Source: Evansella tamaricis (lineage in GTDB: Bacteria > Bacillota > Bacilli > Bacillales > Salisediminibacteriaceae). Taken from it: a stretch of DNA of 44,831 nt. Location of the stretch: contig NZ_JAHQCS010000122.1 in NCBI RefSeq assembly GCF_019042215.1, forward strand, positions 1-44,831, read 5' to 3'. Under the pieces are notes generated by a model. It saw nothing but the letters and a program-made list of their open reading frames with translations. It made no database searches and was not told the origin of the DNA. Made by a program: the position numbers and the translations under genes. Shown piece after piece: positions 32,613 to 42,072 of the stretch (position 1 is the first letter of the stretch; each line of letters opens with the position of its first letter).

Positions 32613-34952
32613 TTATTGGAGGACGTAAGTATCCCTTTCTGCCTCCTTTATAAATCTGCTTTTTTCACTTAATGAAATGAGGTGCAAATGATGCATTGCC
32701 CTTGTACAAGCCGTATAGAAAAGTTTCCGGTCCATCTCTCGTCCATATTGTTTGTCAGATGCATCATAGATAACAACAGTATCAAACTCTATTCCCTTTG
32801 CGAGATAGGCCGGCAGGATCACAACTCCTTTATGAAATGTTGTGGAGTCTTTTGTCAATAACCGTAGATCAGGTAGCCTCTCCTTCAACACCGTATAGGC
32901 ATTGGCACTTTGTTCTGCTGTCTTACAGATGATCGCAACTGTTCCGTTATCCTTTTGTAGTATTACTTTACGCACAACTTCTCTATAAAAAAGTTCTTCT
33001 TCAGAAACTATCGTAATGGTTGGTTTATCCCCCGAACGATTAAAAGGTTCAATCAATTCTCCGCCTCGGACGAAACCTTTTGTAAAGTTCACGATCTCCT
33101 TTGTTGACCGATAACTTTGAGTTATTGTCATCCTTTGTACCGATCCCGATTCCAATTCAAATGAGTCTTGAGGAATTAACGAGCTGACCTCAATAGAGTG
33201 GGGATATATCCCTTGATTAAAATCACCTAAGATCGTCATTTTGCTATTCGGGAAAAGAAGCTTAAAATATTCCAACTGAAATGGAGAATAATCCTGGGCT
33301 TCATCAATAAAAAGATGACGGATAAATGTGTTCGGTTTCCTCCCCTCCAACCGGTCTGTTAAGTAGAGCAATGGAGTAGCATCTTCATACAATACTATAT
33401 TGTCGTTTAGGTTTCCTATTGTGAATTGACTAATTTCTTTCCATTTATCTGGTAATATACTGTTTCCTAGTGATTTATTAACAGTAACATTCTCATATAA
33501 TTGTTGATAAATAGATTTCATATTTAAAAAACGAAGTTTCTTCACCCAACGTTTTAAACCTTTAAAATTTGTTTGAACAACCTTCTTCGCTAAAAGTTTT
33601 TCCTCTTTTTCGTAATCAGTAAAGGAGTCTTCCACTTCTTGGTCATGCTGAACTTCCTTGTAGACGTTTAAATAGTCTTCCTTATCTAATAATTCCATTT
33701 CCTCCATGACCCATTCTTTCTTTAATTCCTTTCCCTCCATTTCTTTGAGCTTTATTAAAAGCCACTCTGCCACTAAGTTCATTCGATTTGGAATCGGCAG
33801 ATTTTTATCGAGGGAATAAAATTTGTTCTGAATTTCATCAGCAGGAAGGACAATTTCTCCTCTGAAAATACAGTCTTTAAATAGTAAATAGTTATCTGAA
33901 AGTAATGTTATATAATTATCCACCACTTCTTTAAATTCTTTACTTGCTTTAAATTTAATTGCCTGCATCCGAATATCATAATTGCTGTCTCGCACATCAT
34001 TACTATATATAAATTCCATTTGTTCAAGGGGGTCTTCTACTGAGTAAATTTTTCCTAGTCGGCTGGTCATATATTCGAAAAAAGTAGATTGCTTCATGTT
34101 TTCTTCCCCTAGTTCCGGTAATACATTGGCAACATAACTGTTAAATATATAGTTAGGTGAAAATAACATGATATTGTCAGATTTAATTTTTCCACGATAT
34201 CTGTACAAAAGATAAGCCACTCGCTGAAGTGCTGCAGAAGTCTTACCACTTCCAGCCGCACCCTGTACAATTAAGTACTTGCTCGTTTCATTACGAATAA
34301 TTTGATTTTGGTCCTTTTGAATGGTAGCAACAATACTTTTCATACTCGTATTAGCATTATTCCCAAGAACCTCCTGCAGCATTTCATCCCCGATCGTTAC
34401 TTCGGTATCAAACATACTCTTTAGCTTTCCTTTACGTATTATAAATTGTCTTTTTAGAGTCATTTCCCCTCGGACCGTTTCTTCAGGCACCTCATAACTT
34501 GCTTGCCCCGGAGAAAAATTATAGTACAAACTAGAGATAGGGGCTCTCCAATCATAGATTAAGAACTCTTCTTCCTCTTCGTCCATTAAGGATGCAATTC
34601 CCACATAAATTTTCTCTACTTCTCCTACCCCTTCTTCTGAAAAATCAACACGGCCAAAGTATGGATTTTCCTTTAACTTCAATAAGTTTTTATATTTAGT
34701 ATAATAATGCTTATGAGTTCTTTCTCGCTCCGATAACATTTCCGTTTGTTGTTTAATACTAGTGAAAGTCTCCCCAACTTCATGGGCATCATCTAAGTTC
34801 ACAGTAATTTCATCCCAGAAATTTTTGCGCAACTCAATAATGCCTTCCTTCAATCCCCCTACATTTTCAGAAATATCCTCCATTTTTTGACTGATTACGT
34901 CCATGACATGATCAACACGGTGTTGCTCTTTGATCCAGTCTTTGTTAGCCAC
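32613..34952 (-). CDS. helD: RNA polymerase-recycling helicase-like ATPase HelD
   Basis: A 779-aa superfamily 1 (UvrD/Rep-like) ATPase that, in B. subtilis, frees stalled RNA polymerase from DNA. The length matches HelD (774 aa). It has the long charged N-terminal helical arm (about 1-95) that enters the polymerase secondary channel, Walker A GAAGSGKTS (231-239), Walker B-like FIDEAQDYSPFQ near 565, and late helicase motifs such as QSYRSTKEIVNF and AKGIEFDTVVIYD. The start is a GTG at 34952, 9 bases from AGGAG. It is likely monocistronic. Confidence 0.95.
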   Translation of the reverse strand: MANKDWIKEQHRVDHVMDVISQKMEDISENVGGLKEGIIELRKNFWDEITVNLDDAHEVGETFTSIKQQTEMLSERERTHKHYYTKYKNLLKLKENPYFGRVDFSEEGVGEVEKIYVGIASLMDEEEEEFLIYDWRAPISSLYYNFSPGQASYEVPEETVRGEMTLKRQFIIRKGKLKSMFDTEVTIGDEMLQEVLGNNANTSMKSIVATIQKDQNQIIRNETSKYLIVQGAAGSGKTSAALQRVAYLLYRYRGKIKSDNIMLFSPNYIFNSYVANVLPELGEENMKQSTFFEYMTSRLGKIYSVEDPLEQMEFIYSNDVRDSNYDIRMQAIKFKASKEFKEVVDNYITLLSDNYLLFKDCIFRGEIVLPADEIQNKFYSLDKNLPIPNRMNLVAEWLLIKLKEMEGKELKKEWVMEEMELLDKEDYLNVYKEVQHDQEVEDSFTDYEKEEKLLAKKVVQTNFKGLKRWVKKLRFLNMKSIYQQLYENVTVNKSLGNSILPDKWKEISQFTIGNLNDNIVLYEDATPLLYLTDRLEGRKPNTFIRHLFIDEAQDYSPFQLEYFKLLFPNSKMTILGDFNQGIYPHSIEVSSLIPQDSFELESGSVQRMTITQSYRSTKEIVNFTKGFVRGGELIEPFNRSGDKPTITIVSEEELFYREVVRKVILQKDNGTVAIICKTAEQSANAYTVLKERLPDLRLLTKDSTTFHKGVVILPAYLAKGIEFDTVVIYDASDKQYGREMDRKLFYTACTRAMHHLHLISLSEKSRFIKEAERDTYVLQ

Positions 34953-35102
34953 ACCATCACACTCCTAAAATAAACTTGACAACCGAATAACCTTTGATGT
35001 ATAATTATAATAGGATATTTATATCCACTAATATGCATCATAGGTAAATACATTTTATACTATCACAGTTTAACTATTCTTTGCAACTTAATTTACGATA
35101 TA

Positions 35103-35230
35103 TAAGAAAAGCGCAACCGCCTAGGCTCACGAGCGTAGGGCAGTGGAGGAATGACAACCTGAAGTAAGATCTTTGACTTCAGTTGTCACTTCCGAAGTGC
35201 CCCGCAGCGAGTAGGCGGTGGAGCTAGACA
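35103..35230 (+). repeat. Repeat A, copy 6 (first of a dimer)
   Basis: The copy runs from TAAGAAAAGCGCAACCGCCTA to TAGGCGGTGGAGCTAGACA. The terminal stem here is ACCGCCTA / TAGGCGGT instead of AGCGCCTA / TAGGCGCT, a G-C to C-G compensatory swap. It is followed directly by copy 7. Confidence 0.9.
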
Positions 35231-35231
35231 A

Positions 35232-35387
35232 TAAGAAAAGCGCAACCGCCTAGGCTCACGAGCGTAGGGCAGTGCAGGAATGACAACTGAAGTCCGCTCT
35301 TTGACTTCAGTTGTCACTTCCGAAGTGCCCCGCAGCGAGTAGGCGGTGGAGCTAGACAATGCCCGAAGGTGCAAAAACTTATACTTA
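35232..35387 (+). repeat. Repeat A, copy 7 (second of a dimer)
   Basis: This has the same swapped stem as copy 6 and ends at 35359, with the tail TGCCCGAAGGTGCAAAAACTTATACTTAT. The close identity of the two copies suggests a recent tandem duplication or conversion. Confidence 0.9.
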
Positions 35388-35393
35388 TCTCTT

Positions 35394-35429
35394 AAAAAAC
35401 GGGTGTCCATTTTACGGACACCCGTTTTC
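35394..35429 (-). terminator. Terminator of yhbH
   Basis: AAAACGGGTGTCC and GGACACCCGTTTT form a 13-bp stem with a short loop, followed on the minus strand by further Ts. It lies downstream of the palindrome at 35432-35474, so yhbH has two successive 3' hairpins. Confidence 0.88.
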
Positions 35430-35431
35430 TA

Positions 35432-35474
35432 TTCACAAAACTGTGCGGGACCAGGTCCCGCACAGTTTTGTGAA
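35432..35474. repeat. Perfect GTGCGGGACC palindrome, copy 3
   Basis: Arms of 21 bp (TTCACAAAACTGTGCGGGACC and complement) pair around one base, identical in core to copy 1. It begins 7 bases behind the yhbH stop. Confidence 0.92.
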
Positions 35475-35481
35475 CGTTTAG

Positions 35482-36651
35482 TTATTGAATTAAAGCTTCT
35501 TCCTCTTTCTGGAAAAACCATTTCAACGCCCGGTACACATCCGCTTTTTCACGTAATACATAATGCCGGAACCGTTCATCTTCAATTTTTTTATACGCAC
35601 TCATTAAGGTGGAGGGCCTATTATACTGATTCACTTCCCCATATCCGAACATACTGGAAAGATCCATTAACTCCTCCACCAACGACAAGCAGCGGTGATT
35701 GTCAGAAGTCAAATTATCTCCATCTGAAAAGTGAAATGGGTAGATATTATATCGAGAAGGTGAATACTTCTCTTCAATCAATTCTAGTGCCTTTCGATAT
35801 GCTGAGGAACAGATTGTACCTCCACTTTCCCCTTTCATGAAGAAATCTTCCTCCGATACAACTTTCGCTTCTGTATGATGAGCGATAAATTCAATATCAA
35901 CCGTTTCATATTTTGTCCGTAAAAACCTCGTCATCCAAAAAAAGTAGCTTCTAGCCATGAATTTTTCCCAACGTCCCATACTGCCTGACGTATCCATCAT
36001 TGCAAGAACTACAGCCTTTGATTCAGGTTTAATTTTTTCTTCCCACGTTTTAAAACGGAGATCATCATTATAGATTGGTGCAACTCCCGGTCTACCTTCC
36101 ATCGCATTTCGTTTAACCGCTTCTAATATAGTACGGCGCTTATCAATGTTTCCCATTAAACCCTTTTTGCGAATATCATTAAACTCAATATCTTCTACAA
36201 CGATGTTGTCCTGTTCCTTTTGTACTAAATAAGGAAGTTCCAGCTCTTGGAAGAGAAGATTTTCCAATTCCGCTAAGGAAACTTCCGCCTCATAATAATC
36301 TTCTCCAGGCTGATCTCCTGCTCCTTCACCTTTCCCGGCACCCTTTTTATCAGGGGTCCCATCTTGCGCCACCACGTCACCAACCTCACTATCTCCATTC
36401 CCTTGGCCAACGTGTTTGTTTTTGTCATAATTATAACGAATCTTATATTCATCTAAAGATCTTATGGGAATTTTAATGAGGTCTCGACCATTAGACATAA
36501 TAATATTTTCTTCACTCACAAGGTCCGGGAGATTTTTGTTAATAGCCTCTTTTACTTTTTCCTGATGACGCTCTTGGTCTTGGTATCCTTTTCGATGGAG
36601 GGACCAATTATCTTGAGAGACAACAAAATTCTTACCTACACTGCCTTTCAT
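35482..36651 (-). CDS. yhbH: Sporulation protein YhbH (DUF444)
   Basis: A 389-aa soluble protein matching B. subtilis YhbH (392 aa) and E. coli YeaH. It has a basic N-terminal part, a Gly/Asp-rich linker (about 83-117) and a von Willebrand A-like domain with the MIDAS motif D220-T-S-G-S224 ([11 protein letters not shown]), then [18 protein letters not shown] and [11 protein letters not shown]. In the PrkA/YeaG-YeaH pairing it is the constant partner of the PrkA kinase. In B. subtilis loss of YhbH disturbs sporulation. GGAGGGG precedes the ATG. prkA lies upstream on the same strand, but a signal peptidase gene and a repeat separate the two. Confidence 0.95.
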   Translation of the reverse strand: MKGSVGKNFVVSQDNWSLHRKGYQDQERHQEKVKEAINKNLPDLVSEENIIMSNGRDLIKIPIRSLDEYKIRYNYDKNKHVGQGNGDSEVGDVVAQDGTPDKKGAGKGEGAGDQPGEDYYEAEVSLAELENLLFQELELPYLVQKEQDNIVVEDIEFNDIRKKGLMGNIDKRRTILEAVKRNAMEGRPGVAPIYNDDLRFKTWEEKIKPESKAVVLAMMDTSGSMGRWEKFMARSYFFWMTRFLRTKYETVDIEFIAHHTEAKVVSEEDFFMKGESGGTICSSAYRKALELIEEKYSPSRYNIYPFHFSDGDNLTSDNHRCLSLVEELMDLSSMFGYGEVNQYNRPSTLMSAYKKIEDERFRHYVLREKADVYRALKWFFQKEEEALIQ

Positions 36652-36873
36652 CTTTTACCCCTCCTTCATAAAATCGGAAAATAACCATGCACATTGGTTT
36701 CATATGTTACATACACTGACCTTGACAAAACTGCTGTTCATAACATGCCCACTCTCTCTGTAAAAAAGAGTTTACTTTATACTATGCGAAGATTGGTGTC
36801 AGTTGACAAAAAAATCTGATAATAACGAATCCATTTTTTAAAATAATCTATTTTAGAAAACTTATTTCTGTAA
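36652..36873. other. yhbH upstream region, no gene seen
   Basis: An AT-rich gap that should hold the yhbH promoter. CATATG about 40 bases upstream of yhbH faintly resembles a sporulation-sigma -10, but no paired -35 is convincing. Confidence 0.3.
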
Positions 36874-37127
36874 TAAGAAAAGCGCAATCGCCTAAGATCA
36901 CGGGTGTAGGGCAGTGCCTCTTCCTCTACTAGCTATCGCTCCGTTGTTTATCCGTCCATCGGGCAGATCGCCACGTCCTGTGGCATGCCCGATATTAGGA
37001 CGTCCTGTCCGTCGAGGCAACTCGAAGCATATTCGAAGGCCAGCATCGCTCGCGTGCTACCACTGAAGTAAACGCTCGTCGCTGGAGTTGGACAACTTGC
37101 CCGAAGGTACAAAAACTCACTTAATTT
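36874..37127 (+). repeat. Repeat A-like element with a different interior, copy 8
   Basis: The left end TAAGAAAAGCGCAATCGCCTAAGATCACGGGTGTAGGGCAGT and the right end GTCGCTGGAGTTGGACAACTTGCCCGAAGGTACAAAAACT belong to repeat A. The middle ~150 bases are different: CGGGCAGATCGCCACGTCC, TGTGGCATGCCCG, and GATATTAGGACGTCCTGTCC. CGGGCA...TGCCCG makes an internal hairpin. The terminal stem no longer pairs. Confidence 0.75.
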
Positions 37128-37137
37128 TCACTTATTC

Positions 37138-37168
37138 AAAAAAAAAGCAGAGCTATATCTCTGCTTTC
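37138..37168 (-). terminator. Terminator of signal peptidase I gene
   Basis: AAAGCAGAG and CTCTGCTTT form a 9-bp stem with a 6-nt loop, followed on the minus strand by TTTTTTTG. Confidence 0.88.
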
Positions 37169-37765
37169 TTAATGGTGATAAAACTTAAAATTTTTCGGTG
37201 GCCAATATGTTAAATTGGCCTTCCCCACAATATCTTCTATTTTCACAAAACCGATATGTCTACTATCCAAACTGTTCTGCCGATTGTCCCCTAGGACAAA
37301 TACGTAGCCCTTCGGAACCTCATCATAACCAGTGACCTCCTCTAATGAAAAATCTTCTGTAAACTTTCCAGATTCATGTTCATCACGGAAATTACTAATA
37401 AAATTCTCATCATGAGATTCTCCATTTAAATAAAGCGTATCATTCTCATAAAAAATGTGATCACCAGGAATACCGATAATTCTTTTGATATAATCTGTAT
37501 CTTCTGTAGCATGAAAAATAACCAAGTCAAAACGATTAGGTTCCCCTATTTCATACCCAATTTTATTAACAATAATCCTTTCCCCATCATGAATGGTAGG
37601 CATCATTGATTGTCCGTAAACGATATAATTTGTAAATAGAAATGCCCGCACAAGGCTTACCATCACTAAAACAATGGCAACCGTTTTAATCCAACTCCAG
37701 ATTTCTTTTTTCCAGCGGTTTTTTTTTCGAACGTCCTCCTCCTGAACCTGTTGCATATATTCCAT
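37169..37765 (-). CDS. lepB: Type I signal peptidase
   Basis: A 198-aa membrane-anchored serine protease that removes signal peptides from exported proteins. It has a charged N-terminus, one transmembrane helix at about 24-45, catalytic S53 (YGQSMMPTI) and K94 (DYIKRIIGIPGD), and the late box VFVLGDNRQNSLDSRHIGFV. The single membrane helix and size match SipS/SipT-type enzymes of Bacillus. GGAGGAG lies 6 bases before the ATG. It sits between prkA and yhbH, two genes normally next to each other, with its own terminator and probably its own promoter. Confidence 0.95.
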   Translation of the reverse strand: MEYMQQVQEEDVRKKNRWKKEIWSWIKTVAIVLVMVSLVRAFLFTNYIVYGQSMMPTIHDGERIIVNKIGYEIGEPNRFDLVIFHATEDTDYIKRIIGIPGDHIFYENDTLYLNGESHDENFISNFRDEHESGKFTEDFSLEEVTGYDEVPKGYVFVLGDNRQNSLDSRHIGFVKIEDIVGKANLTYWPPKNFKFYHH

Positions 37766-37999
37766 TTACGTTCTCCTCCAATTTAGAATCGCAAAGGTCT
37801 TATTAAGCAAGGTCAAAATTTGATTAGCTCTCGGAGTAAAAAGTCAGCCTAACAAAACACATCATTGTATAATTAGATTATTCACACTTTTACCTTCTTT
37901 TAAACAATTATAATCTATTAGGCATTTGGATAAAAATGTTATGCTTTCATTATATGTATGTAACAGGCAATTAATCGGTACATGTACTTAAAAAAAGTA

Positions 38000-38043
38000 T
38001 TGACTTATTATTAATTAATAGAGCTAATTGAGAATGATTCCCA
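38000..38043. promoter_or_regulatory. Possible Fur-box-like dyad with a -35-like TTGACT
   Basis: TGAGAATGATTCCCA (38029-38043) matches 11 of the 14 defined positions of the 7-1-7 Fur consensus TGATAATNATTATCA. TTGACT (38000-38005) is followed 17 bases later by GCTAAT. On the plus strand no gene follows. On the minus strand the dyad lies ~265 bases before the signal peptidase gene. The rest of 37766-38046 is AT-rich and holds no gene. Confidence 0.25.
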
Positions 38044-38046
38044 TTA

Positions 38047-38076
38047 TAAAACCACCCTGGCACAATACCAGGGTGG
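38047..38076 (-). terminator. Terminator of prkA
   Basis: CCACCCTGG and CCAGGGTGG form a perfect 9-bp stem around a 7-nt loop, followed on the minus strand by TTTTATAATGG. Confidence 0.85.
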
Positions 38077-38089
38077 AAAAAGTGTATGT

Positions 38090-39985
38090 TTATCGATTTA
38101 ATAAACTACCAACATACCTTAAAAGATCATTTGCCGAAGTGGAATTATATCCATACTCATCTATTAATCTAGCGATTACTTCATTGACCTTTTTCAACTG
38201 ATTCTCATCTGGTGTTTTAGTGGATGTGGTGATTTTGACAACATCCTTTAAATCTGCAAATAGTTTTTTCTGTATTGCTTCCCTCAACCGCTCATGGGAA
38301 TTATAGTCGAAACGTTTCCCTTTTCGTGCATAAGCAGAAATACGAATTAAAATCTCTTCACGAAATGCTTTTTTTGCATTCTCTGATATACCTATCTGCT
38401 CCTCAATGGATCGCATCAGCTTTTCGTCTGGATTCATCTCTTCTCCTGTAAGTGGATCCCGGAGTTTATTTTTATTACAATAAGCTTCTACATTGTCCAG
38501 ATAATTGTCCATTAGCGTTTTTGCTGATTCTTCATAGGAATATACAAACGCCTTTTGCACTTCCTTCTTAGCAATTTCATCGTATTCTTTCCTTGCCATG
38601 GAAATAAAGTTTAAATAACGCTCCCGATCATCATTGGAGATGGAGGCATGCTGATCTAAACCATCCTTTATGGAACGTAATACATCCAGTGCGTTAATAG
38701 CAGTTAATTCTTTTCTTATAATAGCAGAGGAAATTCGGTTAATCACATATCTCGGATCGATCCCTTCCATTCCCTCGTCTGGAAATTCTTTTTTAAGTTC
38801 TTCCACATCCTGGGAGTTAAATCCCTCCACGCTTTGACCATCATAAAGCTTTAACTTTTTCAAAATGTCCACGCCGTTTTTCTTTGAATCCTTTAATCTT
38901 GTCAGTATAGTAAAGATAGCAGCGATTCTTAAAGCATGTGGTGCAATATGAACATCGGATATATCACTTTCTTTAATCATTTTCTCGTATATCCGCTCTT
39001 CTTCTGAAACCTTAAGATTATAAGGTATTGGCATAACAATAATTCTGGAATGGAGTGCCTCATTTTTCTTGTTGGAGATAAATGACTTGTACTCTGCCTC
39101 ATTTGTATGTGCCACGATCATTTCATCTGCCGAAATTAGAGCGAATCTTCCAGCCTTAAAATTCCCTTCCTGGGAGAGGGATAGAAGATGCCACAGAAAC
39201 TTTTCATCGCACTTTAACATCTCCTGAAACTCCATTAGTCCCCGATTAGCTTTATTTAATTCTCCATCAAATCGGTAAGCTCTTGGATCTGATTCAGATC
39301 CATATTCAGCAATCGTTGAAAAGTCGATACTACCTGTTAAATCCGCTATATCTTGTGATTTAGGATCAGACGGGCTAAAGGTTCCTACTCCTACACGCCT
39401 ATCTTCGGAGAAGAAAATCCGTTCCACTTCCACGTCTTCAATTCTTCCTCCATATTCCTTTTCAAGCCTCATCATATTTAAAGGGGATAGATTACCTTCA
39501 ATTCGAATACCATACTCTTCATAAAAATCATCTCTCATATGATGTGGAATCAGATGGAGGGGATCTTCATGCATTGGACAACCTTTAATAGCATACACTG
39601 CCCCTTGATCCGTTCGAGAGTATTCCTCTAAACCCCTTTTTAACATCGTCACAAGTGTTGACTTCCCCCCACTTACCGGTCCCATAAGTAGTAAAATTCG
39701 CTTTTTTACATCTAATCGACGTGCAGCAGAATGAAAATATTCCTCCACAAGTCTTTCCATGGATTCCTCAAGTCCAAAAATCTGATTCTCAAAAAACTTG
39801 TAATGTTTACGACCATCTTTTTCCTCTACTCCCGCGTCTTTTATCATGTTATAAATTCGGGAGTGAGCAGTTTGGGCTACCTCTGGTCGCTCACGCAGAA
39901 CTTCCAAATACTCTGCGAATGTCCCTTCCCATTTCAGGCGTCCTTCTTCCTCCCGGTGTCGCTGAATCTTATTTAAAATATCCAT
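38090..39985 (-). CDS. prkA: PrkA AAA+ serine protein kinase
   Basis: A 631-aa protein of the PrkA/YeaG family, full length. The N-terminal AAA+ part has Walker A GPVSGGKST (102-110) and the conserved HEDPLHLIP segment, with a downstream FSTIAEYGSESDPRAYRFDGELN stretch. The C-terminal kinase-like domain carries the DPRYVINRISSAI and MNPDEKLMRSIEEQIG motifs. In B. subtilis PrkA is found in sporulating cells and affects sigma-K-dependent genes. E. coli YeaG acts in nutrient stress with YeaH. GGAGGAG stands before the ATG. It is expected to work with YhbH, encoded ~1.4 kb downstream. Confidence 0.96.
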   Translation of the reverse strand: MDILNKIQRHREEEGRLKWEGTFAEYLEVLRERPEVAQTAHSRIYNMIKDAGVEEKDGRKHYKFFENQIFGLEESMERLVEEYFHSAARRLDVKKRILLLMGPVSGGKSTLVTMLKRGLEEYSRTDQGAVYAIKGCPMHEDPLHLIPHHMRDDFYEEYGIRIEGNLSPLNMMRLEKEYGGRIEDVEVERIFFSEDRRVGVGTFSPSDPKSQDIADLTGSIDFSTIAEYGSESDPRAYRFDGELNKANRGLMEFQEMLKCDEKFLWHLLSLSQEGNFKAGRFALISADEMIVAHTNEAEYKSFISNKKNEALHSRIIVMPIPYNLKVSEEERIYEKMIKESDISDVHIAPHALRIAAIFTILTRLKDSKKNGVDILKKLKLYDGQSVEGFNSQDVEELKKEFPDEGMEGIDPRYVINRISSAIIRKELTAINALDVLRSIKDGLDQHASISNDDRERYLNFISMARKEYDEIAKKEVQKAFVYSYEESAKTLMDNYLDNVEAYCNKNKLRDPLTGEEMNPDEKLMRSIEEQIGISENAKKAFREEILIRISAYARKGKRFDYNSHERLREAIQKKLFADLKDVVKITTSTKTPDENQLKKVNEVIARLIDEYGYNSTSANDLLRYVGSLLNR

Positions 39986-40194
39986 GATCTCCTCCTCTCA
40001 GGCACCAGTCAATACTATTAGACATCCCATGGTTCATCTTATGCATTGACCTAGAAGAAGATGCTTTCCGTTTATCCTAATACAAAATTAGGAATGACAA
40101 ATCATTGATATCATTACTCTCCAATAAAAACCTTCCCATTTTTCGACATAATTCTGTAAAATAAAGAATAACAATGGGGAAGAGAAGTGACAAC

Positions 40195-42072
40195 ATGCGA
40201 ACATTTTTAGGATTAATACTGATACTTTTTTTTCTAGCTATTTTTAGCTACCTTTTTATCGAAACTACAAAAGAGTTTTCCTCTCTACAATCTATAAATG
40301 ACGTATTAGATAAAAATGTTGAAATGAAAAACACCATTCTTTCAGAAAATAGTTATATTTTAGACCAGAATGGAAATGTTATTTCTGACTTATATCCTGG
40401 GGAAAATCGAATCTATCTATCTTTAGATGAAATTCCTCAAGCGGTGATTGATGCACTCTTATCGGTGGAAGATCAGAGATTTTATGAGCATCCTGGGTTT
40501 GATCTACAAGGGATTTCGAGGGCTCTTTTTATTAACATAAGCAGTGATTCCCTTCAACAAGGGGGAAGTACAATTACGCAACAACTGGTCAGGAACCTTT
40601 ATTTAACACATAATCAAACATATGAAAGGAAACTCACTGAAATTTTATACGCTTATCAATTAGAAAGATCGCTGTCGAAAGAAAAGATTTTAGAACTTTA
40701 TACAAATGCCATTTACTTTCAAAATGGTGTATATGGGATCGAAGCTGCAAGCCGTTATTATTTCAATAAACCGGCAAAGAATTTAACCGTTGCAGAAGCT
40801 GCTTTTCTTTGTGCCATCCCAAATCACCCAGAAAAATATAATCCTCTAACTCGCATTGATAATACCAATAATCGTAAAGAATGGATTCTTCAAAAGATGT
40901 TAGAGAATGGAAAAATTAACGATGTTACATTTCAGTCCGCAATGGAAGAACCCATTGAATTAGCCTTAACTAAAAAAATTGATCTGTACCCAGACTATGT
41001 GACATACATCTTCTCAGAATTAGAAATGTTAGTTAGTGTTCAAGATGGCTATTACACAAGAATGAAATCTGCAAATACAGGAGAAGAAGTGGATAAACTG
41101 CAAAAGCAATTAAAGGAAAAGGTTCAATCACTTTTAACTTCTGGTATTACAATTGAAACCGCACTAGATCCTGAAACTCAAACGGAAGTAGTCCATGCCA
41201 TTAATCAGAAATTAGAATTTACAAACTTACAAGGAGCTGCTGTCATTATTGATCATGACTCCAATGAAGTTATTGCAATCACAGGAGGAGTAAATTATAA
41301 AAAGGCAGATTTTCACAGAGGTTATCAAGCCTACCGGCAACCAGGATCATCGATTAAACCTTTACTCGTTTTTGCCCCATACATGGAAGAAACAAATACA
41401 AATGAACATGCACTCATCGATGCGTCTCCTTTTACCAAGGATGGGTATTCTCCAAGAAATTATGGAGGGGCTGTTTATGGAATGACAAACTTAGAACATG
41501 CCTTTAAGCACTCCTATAACACTGCTTCTGTACGGATGATGGATCGAATGACACCGAGTATCGCCTTTTCCTATTTAAATAAACTGGAATTTGCAAGAAT
41601 AGTACCAGAAGATGAAATCTTGCCTGCTGCTCTCGGTGGGTTGACCAATGGGGTATCCGTTCTTGAAATGACAAAAGCCTATACGACTTTTTCCAATGGT
41701 GGGCAATACAACTCTCCGAAAGGAATAAGACAAGTTGTAGATAAAAACGGGAATGTGTTATATAAATGGCCAAAAGGGGAAAACCGACTTTGGAGTGAAG
41801 AGACAAACAGGGAAGTCAGGAAAATGATGAGCCGGGTTACCACTGAAGGAACTGGACGACACGCACATTTTTCCACTACTGGCTATCTCGGAGGGAAAAC
41901 AGGTACTACAAATGCTATTCATGACCTGTGGTTTATCGGGGTGACAGATCAATATACTGCTGGGATTTGGCTTGGAATGGATACACCCCAACCAATTACG
42001 TCCGCTAATAATGAACGCCTTCATTTGACTATTTGGCGAACATTTATGTCCAACATCCTCGGGAAAAATTAG
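40195..42072 (+). CDS. Class A penicillin-binding protein
   Basis: A 625-aa bifunctional peptidoglycan synthase with one N-terminal membrane helix (about 3-22). The glycosyltransferase domain (GT51) has catalytic E92 in SVEDQRFYEHPG and QGGSTITQQLVRNL (122-135). The transpeptidase domain has S385 in SSIK, S440-Y-N and K568-T-G. It polymerises and cross-links cell wall outside the membrane. The length is close to B. subtilis PBP4 (PbpD), but the paralogue cannot be fixed by eye. The ATG at 40195 follows GAAGTGA by 6 bases. An upstream ATG at 40174 has no site. It overlaps the stop of the convergent YufK-like gene by 4 bases. Confidence 0.94.
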   Translation: MRTFLGLILILFFLAIFSYLFIETTKEFSSLQSINDVLDKNVEMKNTILSENSYILDQNGNVISDLYPGENRIYLSLDEIPQAVIDALLSVEDQRFYEHPGFDLQGISRALFINISSDSLQQGGSTITQQLVRNLYLTHNQTYERKLTEILYAYQLERSLSKEKILELYTNAIYFQNGVYGIEAASRYYFNKPAKNLTVAEAAFLCAIPNHPEKYNPLTRIDNTNNRKEWILQKMLENGKINDVTFQSAMEEPIELALTKKIDLYPDYVTYIFSELEMLVSVQDGYYTRMKSANTGEEVDKLQKQLKEKVQSLLTSGITIETALDPETQTEVVHAINQKLEFTNLQGAAVIIDHDSNEVIAITGGVNYKKADFHRGYQAYRQPGSSIKPLLVFAPYMEETNTNEHALIDASPFTKDGYSPRNYGGAVYGMTNLEHAFKHSYNTASVRMMDRMTPSIAFSYLNKLEFARIVPEDEILPAALGGLTNGVSVLEMTKAYTTFSNGGQYNSPKGIRQVVDKNGNVLYKWPKGENRLWSEETNREVRKMMSRVTTEGTGRHAHFSTTGYLGGKTGTTNAIHDLWFIGVTDQYTAGIWLGMDTPQPITSANNERLHLTIWRTFMSNILGKN

